DNA of 6,744 nt from an uncultured Clostridia bacterium (GTDB lineage: Bacteria > Bacillota > Clostridia > Christensenellales > UBA3700), in assembly GCA_947176975.1 (NCBI GenBank), contig CAMWSW010000048.1:1-6744 (forward strand), given 5' to 3'. The translations under genes were made by a program, and so were the position numbers. Below are positions 1 to 5,646 of the stretch, in pieces. The notes below the pieces were generated by a model. The model worked only from the letters and a program-made list of their open reading frames with translations, did no database searches and was not told the origin of the DNA. The number at the start of each line of letters is the position of its first letter. Positions within the stretch are counted from its first letter, which is position 1.

Positions 1-282
1 ATAGAAAAGAATGATAATATCATTTATGAAGAAAAGCTAATGAAAGAGATTGAAAAAATTCATGATAGGTATTATAGAATAGAATATGATTCGGGGCAAG
101 TTGTATGGGTCAAGATGACCGGCGAACTTGACGCGTTTAGATATAGCGGTGATTTTATTGATGGAAAAACTCCGGCAAGTAATATCGACGAGAATACAAA
201 AGCTTACGTAAAAGAAATGACAATAGTAGGCGTTGAGGATAAAGGCATTATCCCTATGGTAAAGAGTGTAATGGAGGATTGA
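1..282 (+). CDS. C-terminal fragment of an unrecognised protein (5' end outside window)
   Basis: The reading frame is open from the first base and ends at the TGA at 280-282, giving 93 visible residues. An ATG at 40 lies in this frame but has only a weak purine stretch (GAAGAAAAG) before it, so I treat the gene as truncated by the window edge rather than starting there. The visible part is charged and soluble, with a mixed alpha/beta look: an N-terminal Lys/Glu-rich helix, then a probable beta region containing VVWVKMTGELDAF and FIDGKTP. I see no Walker motifs, metal-binding pattern, membrane segment or signal. It ends six bases before the next gene, and its last codons (ATGGAGGATTGA) supply that gene's ribosome binding site, so it belongs to the same operon. 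I do not recognise the family. In related gene clusters an ATPase would be plausible at this position, but nothing here shows one. Confidence 0.75.
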   Translation: MEKNDNIIYEEKLMKEIEKIHDRYYRIEYDSGQVVWVKMTGELDAFRYSGDFIDGKTPASNIDENTKAYVKEMTIVGVEDKGIIPMVKSVMED

Positions 283-288
283 TAGGAT

Positions 289-1821
289 ATGATAAAATTA
301 AAAAAGACTTATAATGACGTGGTATTAAAGAATATCTTTGTTAAAAAAGAAAAACACAATACTTTGAGTGTCGCGGATGGATTCCGATCGGCGATTTCGC
401 AAGCCAAAGAAAAAATTTGTATAGTGTTAGAAAAAGGTTTGCTCGATGAAATTACCAAAATGCTAAATTATAGTCAAGCAAGAAAATATATTTTAGTCCC
501 AACGATAGAGGAAAGCAAGTTAAGTAGAATATCGGGGAATATGATTGTTCGCGAGGTTGATAGTATTAAGGGTAATTATGCTATCATAGATGAAAAAGAA
601 TTGTATATCTTCGATAATATGCTATTTGGGGTAAACATTACAAATGCCAAAGCCGTTAAAACGCTTCACCAATTATTTTTAAAAGAATTTTGGATAAACG
701 GACAAGCGGAATTTATTAGCAAGAAAGTTAACTTTGCAGAAATTACTTTTGACGTTCCACCTATTTACGGCAACGATGATTTTTTGCTGGATGAGAGTTT
801 TGAAGATAAAACCGAAATTCAAAAACTCATTGATAACGCCGTAACTGTGGGCTGTGTGGGCAAGGCATTTTCTTCATATGCGGGAAGTATCATTCTAAAA
901 GACGCTAAACTCAATAAAAACTATCTTGAAACAACTACCAACGAAGATATATATCTTGCGCCAGATATGCCATTGTCGATTGTCAATAGCGAGAATGGTA
1001 ATTACGTGCTAAACTTCAATCCCGCAGATTATTATAAGTTGCCGGAAAAGGGCAAAGGAAGGTTGTTTGCCGTGAAATGCAGCGATTATGAATTCGGTAC
1101 GGTATATAAATTCTTTAAGCATAAGACAGTGGAGGAACTTTTAAACGTAGAAGTTCTTTCGGTTGACGGAGAAGATTTGCATATCGAAAAATCTACGGAA
1201 GTAAATAGAGATATCGATGCTGATTTGAGACTTGCAAGGGAATATGAGAATATGGATTCAAAAACACTGGAAGCACGTCTTGAAAAGAAATATCCCGATA
1301 TCTTTGACGTTAAAGGCTATTATTCAGAAGTGCAATTCAATATCAAAATTAATGTATTGCAACGCACTTATAATAAACGAGCGCAAATTTATAGTGATTA
1401 TATAAATGTCGAATCCGATATAGCAAAAAAACTTAAAGAAATTGAGAGTAGTAAGGTAAAGACAAAATTGGGAATTGTGCAAACTTATATCAATAAATTG
1501 CCAAAGATAGATACTGTGAAAGCATATAATGAAGTTGTCGAAAATATTAATCGCGTTATTGAACTTATAAATCATAATAGTTATGATACGGAAGAAGAAG
1601 CTTTAAGCGAAGTAACGGGCAACGCTAAGAAAAAGCAAGTGAATATACAGACGTTGTCGGAAAGAAAAATAAGATGGGATTTGCCAAAAAACGGAGTATT
1701 ATATCAAGACGGCGATAGATTTGAGTATGTTTTAAGTAATCAAACAAATCTTGACGCCGCTATAAATGAAATCGTAGAATACGGAATAGAGAACAGTAAA
1801 ATCAAGTATCTATCGGAGTAA
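289..1821 (+). CDS. Large unrecognised operon protein, possible inactive phospholipase-D-like N-terminal domain
   Basis: A 510-residue soluble protein of unrecognised family. The ATG at 289 is preceded by GGAGG (273-277), inside the previous gene's last codons, and by AGGAT nearer the start, so translation is probably coupled. Residues about 25-145 alternate helices and strands. ILVPTIEESKL (68-78), then IVREVDSIKGNYAIIDEKE (86-104), then LKEFW (131-135) resembles the layout of a phospholipase-D-like domain, where an HxK...D motif would normally sit near residue 95. Here the position reads KGNYAIID, so the catalytic His and Lys are absent and the domain would be inactive. This match is inference. 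The middle (150-300) looks beta-rich. Residues about 310-430 are strongly helical and Lys/Glu-rich, probably coiled coil, and the tail (450-510) is mixed. There is no Walker A, signal peptide or membrane segment. It probably acts as a scaffold or sensor with the small downstream proteins. Confidence 0.85.
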   Translation: MIKLKKTYNDVVLKNIFVKKEKHNTLSVADGFRSAISQAKEKICIVLEKGLLDEITKMLNYSQARKYILVPTIEESKLSRISGNMIVREVDSIKGNYAIIDEKELYIFDNMLFGVNITNAKAVKTLHQLFLKEFWINGQAEFISKKVNFAEITFDVPPIYGNDDFLLDESFEDKTEIQKLIDNAVTVGCVGKAFSSYAGSIILKDAKLNKNYLETTTNEDIYLAPDMPLSIVNSENGNYVLNFNPADYYKLPEKGKGRLFAVKCSDYEFGTVYKFFKHKTVEELLNVEVLSVDGEDLHIEKSTEVNRDIDADLRLAREYENMDSKTLEARLEKKYPDIFDVKGYYSEVQFNIKINVLQRTYNKRAQIYSDYINVESDIAKKLKEIESSKVKTKLGIVQTYINKLPKIDTVKAYNEVVENINRVIELINHNSYDTEEEALSEVTGNAKKKQVNIQTLSERKIRWDLPKNGVLYQDGDRFEYVLSNQTNLDAAINEIVEYGIENSKIKYLSE

Positions 1822-1826
1822 TGGCA

Positions 1827-2039
1827 ATGAAAGAATTGACAATAGAAATTATGTTGAATGAAAACGGTGAACTTGAAGCAGAGACGTTTGGATTTAAGGG
1901 AAAAGTTTGCGAGAGTGAATTGCGCGAACTTTTGCAAGATGAATTTGTTATTACGGACGTGGAAAAGAAAGACGATTATTATAAGAGCGAAGAAGAGCAA
2001 GTTATCGTCGATAAAAAGATAAGAGGGAAAAGAATATGA
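1827..2039 (+). CDS. DUF2997-like small protein
   Basis: A 70-residue acidic protein. Two in-frame ATGs exist, at 1821 (overlapping the previous stop as TAATG) and 1827. I choose 1827 because GGAG at 1815-1818 lies 8 nt before it but only 2 nt before 1821, and because MKELTIEI is a typical start for the family. The pattern ITIEI...NGELEAETFGFKGKVC followed by a Leu-rich helix (residues 4-37) matches my recollection of DUF2997: a short strand, a Glu-Thr/Gly-Phe-x-Gly-x-x-Cys turn with Cys28, then a helix. The charged Lys/Glu tail (about 40-70) is longer than in the shortest members. Family function is unknown; these proteins often sit beside DUF1257/Ycf35 proteins and Fe-S proteins, as here. 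The stop overlaps the next start (ATGA), implying a fixed ratio and perhaps a complex with that product. The family match is from visual pattern only. Confidence 0.75.
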   Translation: MKELTIEIMLNENGELEAETFGFKGKVCESELRELLQDEFVITDVEKKDDYYKSEEEQVIVDKKIRGKRI

Positions 2040-2536
2040 GTTCAAGAATAGTTGCCAGAACGTTAAAATTTTGTACGTGTTCGGTTAATACTGTATGTTC
2101 GGCTTTGGATATACTTCAATTACCTTACGTAAGGCAGGAAAAGAGCATTCTTGTGCAAGGTATGAATATAAATGTCAATGGCGAAAAAATTTATGTAGAT
2201 ATAATATCAGGCGATTTGAGAAAGGAAAATCTTTTTTTGCAAATCAATTCTAAAATTGCGGAAATGGAAAGACAACTGAGAATTCAATCTATCAATAAGA
2301 ATAGGCAAGAGCAAGAAATAGCAGCACAAGAATCTGAAACTTATCGGGCAAGACAATTAAAGAGAGAACAAGACAGACTTGATTATGAGCAACAAAAACT
2401 CCAACTTGAACAAAAGAGTTTTATAGAGGCAAAAAAATCGTCAATCATCGCAAAAGCAAAAGAAAAAGGATATTCCGTCCAAGAAAGCGTTGAAGATGGT
2501 GTGGTAAAATTGAAATTAGTTAGAAGGATTTATTAA
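2036..2536 (+). CDS. Coiled-coil protein with DUF1257/Ycf35-like C-terminus
   Basis: A 166-residue protein starting inside the previous gene (ATGA overlap), with AGAGGG at 2022-2027 as ribosome binding site. Residues 1-68 form a compact alpha/beta region with three cysteines near the start (C13, C15, C21) and the strand pattern ILVQGMNINVNGEKIYVDII. Residues about 70-135 are a long Gln/Glu/Arg/Lys helix, almost certainly coiled coil. Residues 137-166, ending AKEKGYSVQESVEDGVVKLK then LVRRIY, match the end of DUF1257/Ycf35 proteins (helix, Gly-[FY]-x-V, DG-x-[VI]-x-L, RR). Ycf35 proteins are usually around 120-130 residues, so the coiled coil looks like an expansion. The biochemical role of DUF1257 is not established. 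Company with a DUF2997-like protein and a radical-SAM protein supports the assignment. It could instead be an unrelated protein with a convergent tail. Confidence 0.7.
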   Translation: MSSRIVARTLKFCTCSVNTVCSALDILQLPYVRQEKSILVQGMNINVNGEKIYVDIISGDLRKENLFLQINSKIAEMERQLRIQSINKNRQEQEIAAQESETYRARQLKREQDRLDYEQQKLQLEQKSFIEAKKSSIIAKAKEKGYSVQESVEDGVVKLKLVRRIY

Positions 2537-3075
2537 TGCTTACAGTTTATGCCATAGAAAAAAGTGAGATTTACGGACATGGGAAGCGTGTTGTTATATG
2601 GTTTTCAGGTTGTTCATTGCATTGTAAAGGCTGTATAAATTCGCATTTGTGGGATAAGAATAATGGACAATTATATACTGCGAAGCAATTGTTTGCCAAA
2701 ATTAAAAGTTACAATGATATATGTGGTGTTACTTTCATCGGAGGAGAGCCCTTAGAACAAGAGAAAGATTTGCTTGATTTATCAAATTATATATGTGAAG
2801 CCAGATTAGATATTGTTTTATTTACAGGATATGAATTAAGTGAACTTCAAGGAATCCAAAAAGAAATTGCCGACAAAGCCGTTGTAATTATATGCGGTCG
2901 CTATGTTGAAGAACTAAGGAATACGTTGCTGTTATTGAGGGGGAGCAGTAATCAAAAACTTTTGATAAAAGATAATGCCTTGAAAGAGTTTTACGCAAAT
3001 GAATGTAGGCAAGTAGAAGTGGAAATTACAGAAGATAGCGTTAAATATTTAGGCTTTCCGGAAGACTTTATCTGA
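2536..3075 (+). CDS. Radical-SAM protein of the NrdG activase type (4Fe-4S single-cluster)
   Basis: A 179-residue protein close in length to anaerobic ribonucleotide reductase activase (NrdG, roughly 155-175). The N-terminus carries YGHGKRVVIWFSGCSLHCKG, with the radical-SAM CxxxCxxC motif at C26, C30 and C33. These residues bind a [4Fe-4S] cluster that cleaves S-adenosylmethionine. The SAM-contacting GGEP motif is at 69-72, followed by IVLFTGYE near 93-100, also typical of NrdG-like proteins. The fold is the short incomplete barrel; no extra Fe-S domain is seen. The start overlaps the previous stop (TAATG), with AAGGA about 8 nt upstream. No NrdD reductase is in the window, so this is more likely a dedicated member of the DUF2997/DUF1257 association than the housekeeping activase. 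Its substrate is unknown; a glycyl-radical or peptide-modifying role on an operon partner is inference. It is the last gene of the operon. Confidence 0.9.
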   Translation: MLTVYAIEKSEIYGHGKRVVIWFSGCSLHCKGCINSHLWDKNNGQLYTAKQLFAKIKSYNDICGVTFIGGEPLEQEKDLLDLSNYICEARLDIVLFTGYELSELQGIQKEIADKAVVIICGRYVEELRNTLLLLRGSSNQKLLIKDNALKEFYANECRQVEVEITEDSVKYLGFPEDFI

Positions 3076-3238
3076 CTCTCTTGTTAAACAACCTATGTAC
3101 TCTAACCGCAATAAAATATGTAATGGTCATGGCTTGTAAGTATAGCCCAACACAATAAGAAAGTCAAGATTGCGATTGAATTTTATTTTGATCCGTAAGT
3201 CTTAAATTAGTTTTAAGTGTATGTGCTACAATATTTGT
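3076..3238. other. Intergenic stretch, no gene seen
   Basis: No coding frame of useful length and no clear terminator directly after the radical-SAM gene. A possible minimal peptide (ATG at 3130) lacks a ribosome binding site. The right end holds a TG-extended -10 box, TGCTACAAT at 3224-3232, with only a weak -35 (AT-rich at 3204-3209). Operon transcripts may read through to the stem at 3351-3384. Confidence 0.5.
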
Positions 3239-3384
3239 ATAACTTTTTTAATTATTTTAGAGAAATACAGAGAGGATTGTTGTTTTTGATAAAGCAACGA
3301 ACTGATAGAAAAGAAACAATGTTCAGTTGAGGAAGCGTTCCGCTCACCATATAAAAGCGACCGATAAATATCGGTCGCTTTTAT
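3239..3384 (+). ncRNA. Candidate small structured RNA ending in an intrinsic terminator
   Basis: A possible transcript starting just after the -10 box TGCTACAAT and ending at a strong terminator, about 145 nt. It contains a chain of small stems: TTGTTG (around 3278) with CAACGA (around 3296), six pairs including one wobble; AACTGA (around 3300) with TCAGTT (around 3323); and GAGGAA with TTC/CTC around a GCG loop (about 3329-3345). Then comes the 16-bp terminator stem. No protein start with a ribosome binding site lies inside. The whole unit could equally be the operon's 3' untranslated region or part of a dispersed repeat. I do not recognise it as a named RNA family. Confidence 0.25.
3351..3384. 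terminator. Bidirectional intrinsic terminator
   Basis: A perfect 16-bp inverted repeat (3351-3366 and 3369-3384, core AAAGCGACCGATA with TATCGGTCGCTTT) separated by two bases, with A-run and T-run on opposite sides. It can therefore stop transcription both ways. It lies between the convergent left operon and the minus-strand hydrolase gene, where a shared terminator is expected. Confidence 0.85.
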
Positions 3385-3392
3385 TATGCGAA

Positions 3393-3492
3393 ACTCCTCG
3401 GGAATCTGAACTGCGTCGCAGACGCGAGTTCGCTTAGCTGAGCAATCTTTGATTGCGAACGCCACGAGCGAATCGAGTATTCCCGATGGAGT
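3393..3492. repeat. Structured palindromic element with inverted ends (MITE-like or cruciform)
   Basis: Ends are inverted repeats: ACTCCTCGGGAAT (3393-3405) pairs with ATTCCCGATGGAGT (3479-3492), with one bulged base. Inside are two more hairpins: GAACTGCGTC (3408-3417) with GACGCGAGTTC (3421-3431), loop GCA and one bulge; and GCAATC (3442-3447) with GATTGC (3451-3456), loop TTT. GTTCGC (3428-3433) could instead pair with GCGAAC (3455-3460). Base composition is visibly richer in G+C than the genes on either side. A reading frame crosses it on the minus strand (ATG at 3498, 90 codons) but has no ribosome binding site and simply follows the palindromes. No target-site duplication is evident. 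It may be a small non-autonomous repeat or a structured RNA region. Confidence 0.5.
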
Positions 3493-3525
3493 AGCCATAG
3501 CGAAATCTTGGCGAATGTTCGCCCG

Positions 3526-4743
3526 CTAATCAATCGTATATCTAAACGCTCTGACTTGAGTAACTAAAACGTACTTTACACTGTTCTGTATCATATAATC
3601 TATAGTGGAGGGGTGAGGTAATTTGTGTCCACTCCCGCATTTGCAAGTGATTACATTGATATATGCTTTTATATTGCTATTTAAAACAGTATTCCAGTTT
3701 TCTTTTGAGCCGTGGTGAGGCACTTGAAGCATCAAGATTTCTCTATTACTAATAATTGATTTAATTTCACTTGCTATAATAGAGTCAAACTTTGCGTCAC
3801 CTGTTAAAAGAGAAACTATACAATTAGTAGTGGGTCTTAAATTGGATTGGCGGATTATTCCTAGATTAAATTTTGTTATAAATTCTTCAATATAGTATTT
3901 TCGGGGAAATATGCAACACTTTGGCAGATACAATGGAAAATGAACTAACATAATCGACGTCAAGTTTAATTTGTTTCCTGTGCCAAACACCGATTCGTAA
4001 ATTTCTTTTATTTTGGTTACAGTGTTATTATCATTTCTTAAATTATCTATTAATTGTCTATTATTAAGCTGTCCAAAAGCATTTTTCAATTCTTTGTTCA
4101 ATAAATATAACTTATCAAGCTTGACAGAACTTTGAATAAAGCTAAATTGCCAGTATTTTTTATCATTAAGTTCAAAATAATCTGTTAGGGTAGTATATAA
4201 TTTGTCTCCGACTATTCTTTGCTCAGCGTTTGATTGTTCGTTAATAAAAGTAACTTTTTCGCGATAATTTATAAATTTATCATTCCTATCAACTCCATAC
4301 AGGGTACCCATAAACGAAAACAAGTTGTAGTTTTCATCATCATCTTTATCTTCGTCCTCAAGTTCATTTATGTTACCGTAAATCGAAAAAAGCAACGTGT
4401 TCCGAATGAGATAATAATTATCATCTCCAAGATAAGGTAAATATATTTTTTTCACGTCACATTTTTGCAAAAGAAAATATAAACCTTTATAATGGTCAAT
4501 GTGTAAGTGAGAAATCACAACAAAGTCAATAGTAGGTTTTTTTGAACTGTAGAAACTGCGCAAAGAATATACGTATTTTTCTACTTGGTATTCAAGAATT
4601 TCCCTATCATTTAATGTACCGCAGTCAAACACAAAATTGTATTGACCTTGCAGTAATGAACCTGTATAAAATAACCCATGACCTATAGGTTTGAAATCAA
4701 AAGTATTTAGGTCGTAGTAATTTCTCAATAATCTTTTTCTCAT
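3526..4743 (-). CDS. Metallo-beta-lactamase-fold hydrolase, ComEC/Rec2-like
   Basis: A 405-residue cytoplasmic protein. I start it at 4743, not at the longer ATG at 4831-4833, because GGGAG lies five bases upstream and the longer start falls inside the predicted promoter and lacks a binding site. PIGHGLFYTG (19-28) and FVFDCGT (37-43) form the first strands. The metal-binding HLHIDH is at 79-84, with D83 and H84 intact. TGDAKFD (314-320) supplies the bridging aspartate, and PHHGS (342-346) plus H373/H377 complete a ComEC/Rec2-type active site. Residues about 105-300 are a large Asn/Lys/Asp-rich insertion, including an acidic run at 129-137, larger than in typical family members. There is no signal peptide or membrane segment, so this is not a ComEC channel. 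Related stand-alone enzymes act as nucleases or phosphodiesterases, some in defence contexts; the substrate here is unknown. It is transcribed alone. Confidence 0.88.
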   Translation of the reverse strand: MRKRLLRNYYDLNTFDFKPIGHGLFYTGSLLQGQYNFVFDCGTLNDREILEYQVEKYVYSLRSFYSSKKPTIDFVVISHLHIDHYKGLYFLLQKCDVKKIYLPYLGDDNYYLIRNTLLFSIYGNINELEDEDKDDDENYNLFSFMGTLYGVDRNDKFINYREKVTFINEQSNAEQRIVGDKLYTTLTDYFELNDKKYWQFSFIQSSVKLDKLYLLNKELKNAFGQLNNRQLIDNLRNDNNTVTKIKEIYESVFGTGNKLNLTSIMLVHFPLYLPKCCIFPRKYYIEEFITKFNLGIIRQSNLRPTTNCIVSLLTGDAKFDSIIASEIKSIISNREILMLQVPHHGSKENWNTVLNSNIKAYINVITCKCGSGHKLPHPSTIDYMIQNSVKYVLVTQVRAFRYTID

Positions 4744-4748
4744 AAAAA

Positions 4749-4753
4749 CTCCC
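4749..4753 (-). promoter_or_regulatory. Ribosome binding site fixing the hydrolase start
   Basis: GGGAG on the minus strand, five bases before the ATG at 4743. The alternative upstream ATG at 4833 has only pyrimidine-rich sequence before it, so this site decides the start. Confidence 0.75.
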
Positions 4754-4823
4754 GCATTTCTAATTGTAAATTTTACATCAATAAATTTATGACATATAAG
4801 TTCTATTTGTCGATATTTAGAAT

Positions 4824-4852
4824 ATTTTAGCATAAGAATAAGGAGTTAGCAA
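4824..4852 (-). promoter_or_regulatory. Sigma-A promoter of the hydrolase gene
   Basis: On the minus strand, TTGCTA (4847-4852), a 17-base spacer and TAAAAT (4824-4829) preceded by TG (extended -10). Transcription would begin near 4817 and leave a 5' leader of about 75 bases before the ATG at 4743. Confidence 0.65.
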
Positions 4853-4864
4853 GTTAAATATGTC

Positions 4865-4919
4865 GTAAAAAATAGAATTCTAGCAAAAATAAGGTAAAGT
4901 TGCAAAAAAATAGTGTAAA
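4865..4919. repeat. Three A-tract direct repeats in the divergent promoter region
   Basis: GTAAAAAATAG (from 4865), GCAAAAATAAGGTAAA (4883-4898) and GCAAAAAAATAGTGTAAA (4902-4919) recur at 18-19 base steps, close to two helical turns. The last copy ends five bases before the -35 box of the regulator promoter. A perfect 10-bp palindrome, TAGAATTCTA (4873-4882), overlaps the first copy. The repeats could be operators for the adjacent XRE regulator, or UP-element-like A-tracts that bend DNA. Confidence 0.45.
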
Positions 4920-4923
4920 ATAT

Positions 4924-4952
4924 TTGTCAAATGGCCGTTTTACTGATATAAT
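4924..4952 (+). promoter_or_regulatory. Sigma-A promoter of the XRE/secreted-protein operon
   Basis: TTGTCA (4924-4929), 17-base spacer, perfect TATAAT (4947-4952) with TG one base upstream (extended -10). Transcription would start near 4959, giving a short leader with AGAGGG (4972-4977) before the ATG at 4982. The strength of the match suggests a gene that is highly expressed when not repressed. Confidence 0.8.
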
Positions 4953-4981
4953 ACTAGTACATTCTTGAGTGAGAGGGAAGT

Positions 4982-5632
4982 ATGGCAAAGTATAGAAATA
5001 GCAATATCGGCGTTAAGCTTTATAAGCTTCGAAATGATAAACATCTCAAGCAAGAATATGTAGCGGATTGCATTGGAGTAGCTCGTCAAACGCTATCAAA
5101 GTGGGAGTCAAATCAATCCTCACCTAAACTTGATAATATTATACTTCTTGCAGAATTATTTGGAGTAACTGTCGAATATCTTACGAATGATGCAATACCA
5201 GTAGACCAAGTGGAGAAATATAAGTCTGCTGATGAAAATATCGTAGCGTGTGAGGAAGTTCCTCAAGACGATACTCAAATAGCGCAAAAAGATGAAGTCC
5301 AAGAGATTGTAACTCAAGAAGAGAAAAAGAGCAAGAGGAATAAGCTATCTAAGAAGGCCAAAATTATGATAATTGCAATTGTACTTGCTGTTGTAATGTT
5401 AGTTGGTATTGCAATGATTATTTTTGGGAAATGTGTAGTTTCATTTGCATACGAAGGCGAGTTTGATCTTGCATCGCTAGGACAGGCTTGGAATTTTAGC
5501 GTAGATAATTTGGGGTGGATAGTATTCGGTGTTGCGTTGTCATTGGCAATTGTATTAGGAATTGTTTTAATAATCGATAAAGTTAAACATAAAAAGTTTG
5601 AAAAAGAACAAATGGCAATGAGCAATATATAA
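4982..5632 (+). CDS. Membrane-anchored XRE-family (HTH_3) regulator
   Basis: A 216-residue protein. Residues about 9-66 are a Cro/CI-type helix-turn-helix: IGVKLYKLRNDKHLKQEYVA, then VARQTLSKWESNQSSPKLDN, then LAELFGVTVEYL. The recognition helix is around 35-45 and includes the family's QTLSKWE signature. Residues 70-125 are an acidic, Gln-rich linker ending in a basic cluster (KKSKRNKLSKKAK, 115-127). Two hydrophobic segments follow, about 128-149 and 178-198, joined by a short loop with the sequence FAYEGEFDLASLGQAW, and the tail is basic. By the positive-inside rule both ends face the cytoplasm and the loop of about 28 residues faces outside. It could thus sense an envelope signal, possibly the exported product of the next gene. 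Direct control of its own promoter is likely but inferred. The ATG at 4982 has AGAGGG upstream. Confidence 0.88.
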   Translation: MAKYRNSNIGVKLYKLRNDKHLKQEYVADCIGVARQTLSKWESNQSSPKLDNIILLAELFGVTVEYLTNDAIPVDQVEKYKSADENIVACEEVPQDDTQIAQKDEVQEIVTQEEKKSKRNKLSKKAKIMIIAIVLAVVMLVGIAMIIFGKCVVSFAYEGEFDLASLGQAWNFSVDNLGWIVFGVALSLAIVLGIVLIIDKVKHKKFEKEQMAMSNI

Positions 5633-5646
5633 ATAAGGAGAATTTT

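Noticed and set aside
1821..1826. Start of the DUF2997-like gene at ATG 1821
   Set aside because: GGAG is only two bases away, too close. ATG 1827 has an eight-base spacing and gives the usual family N-terminus.
3226..3498. A 90-codon minus-strand frame starting at ATG 3498
   Set aside because: It has no Shine-Dalgarno site, lies across the terminator and the palindromic element, and its sequence is dictated by those inverted repeats. It is better read as non-coding structure.
3393..3525. Integron attC site or CRISPR repeat
   Set aside because: No attC core (GTTRRRY) arrangement, no integrase and no regularly repeated spacer pattern are present.
4744..4833. A 30-residue N-terminal extension of the hydrolase from ATG 4833
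   Set aside because: That ATG sits between the predicted -35 and -10 boxes and lacks a ribosome binding site, whereas 4743 has GGGAG at proper spacing.
5015..5029. Inverted repeat AAGCTT-TAT-AAGCTT inside the regulator gene
   Set aside because: It encodes helix 1 residues (KLYKL) and is explained by codon choice. A regulatory role cannot be supported from one short palindrome in coding sequence.
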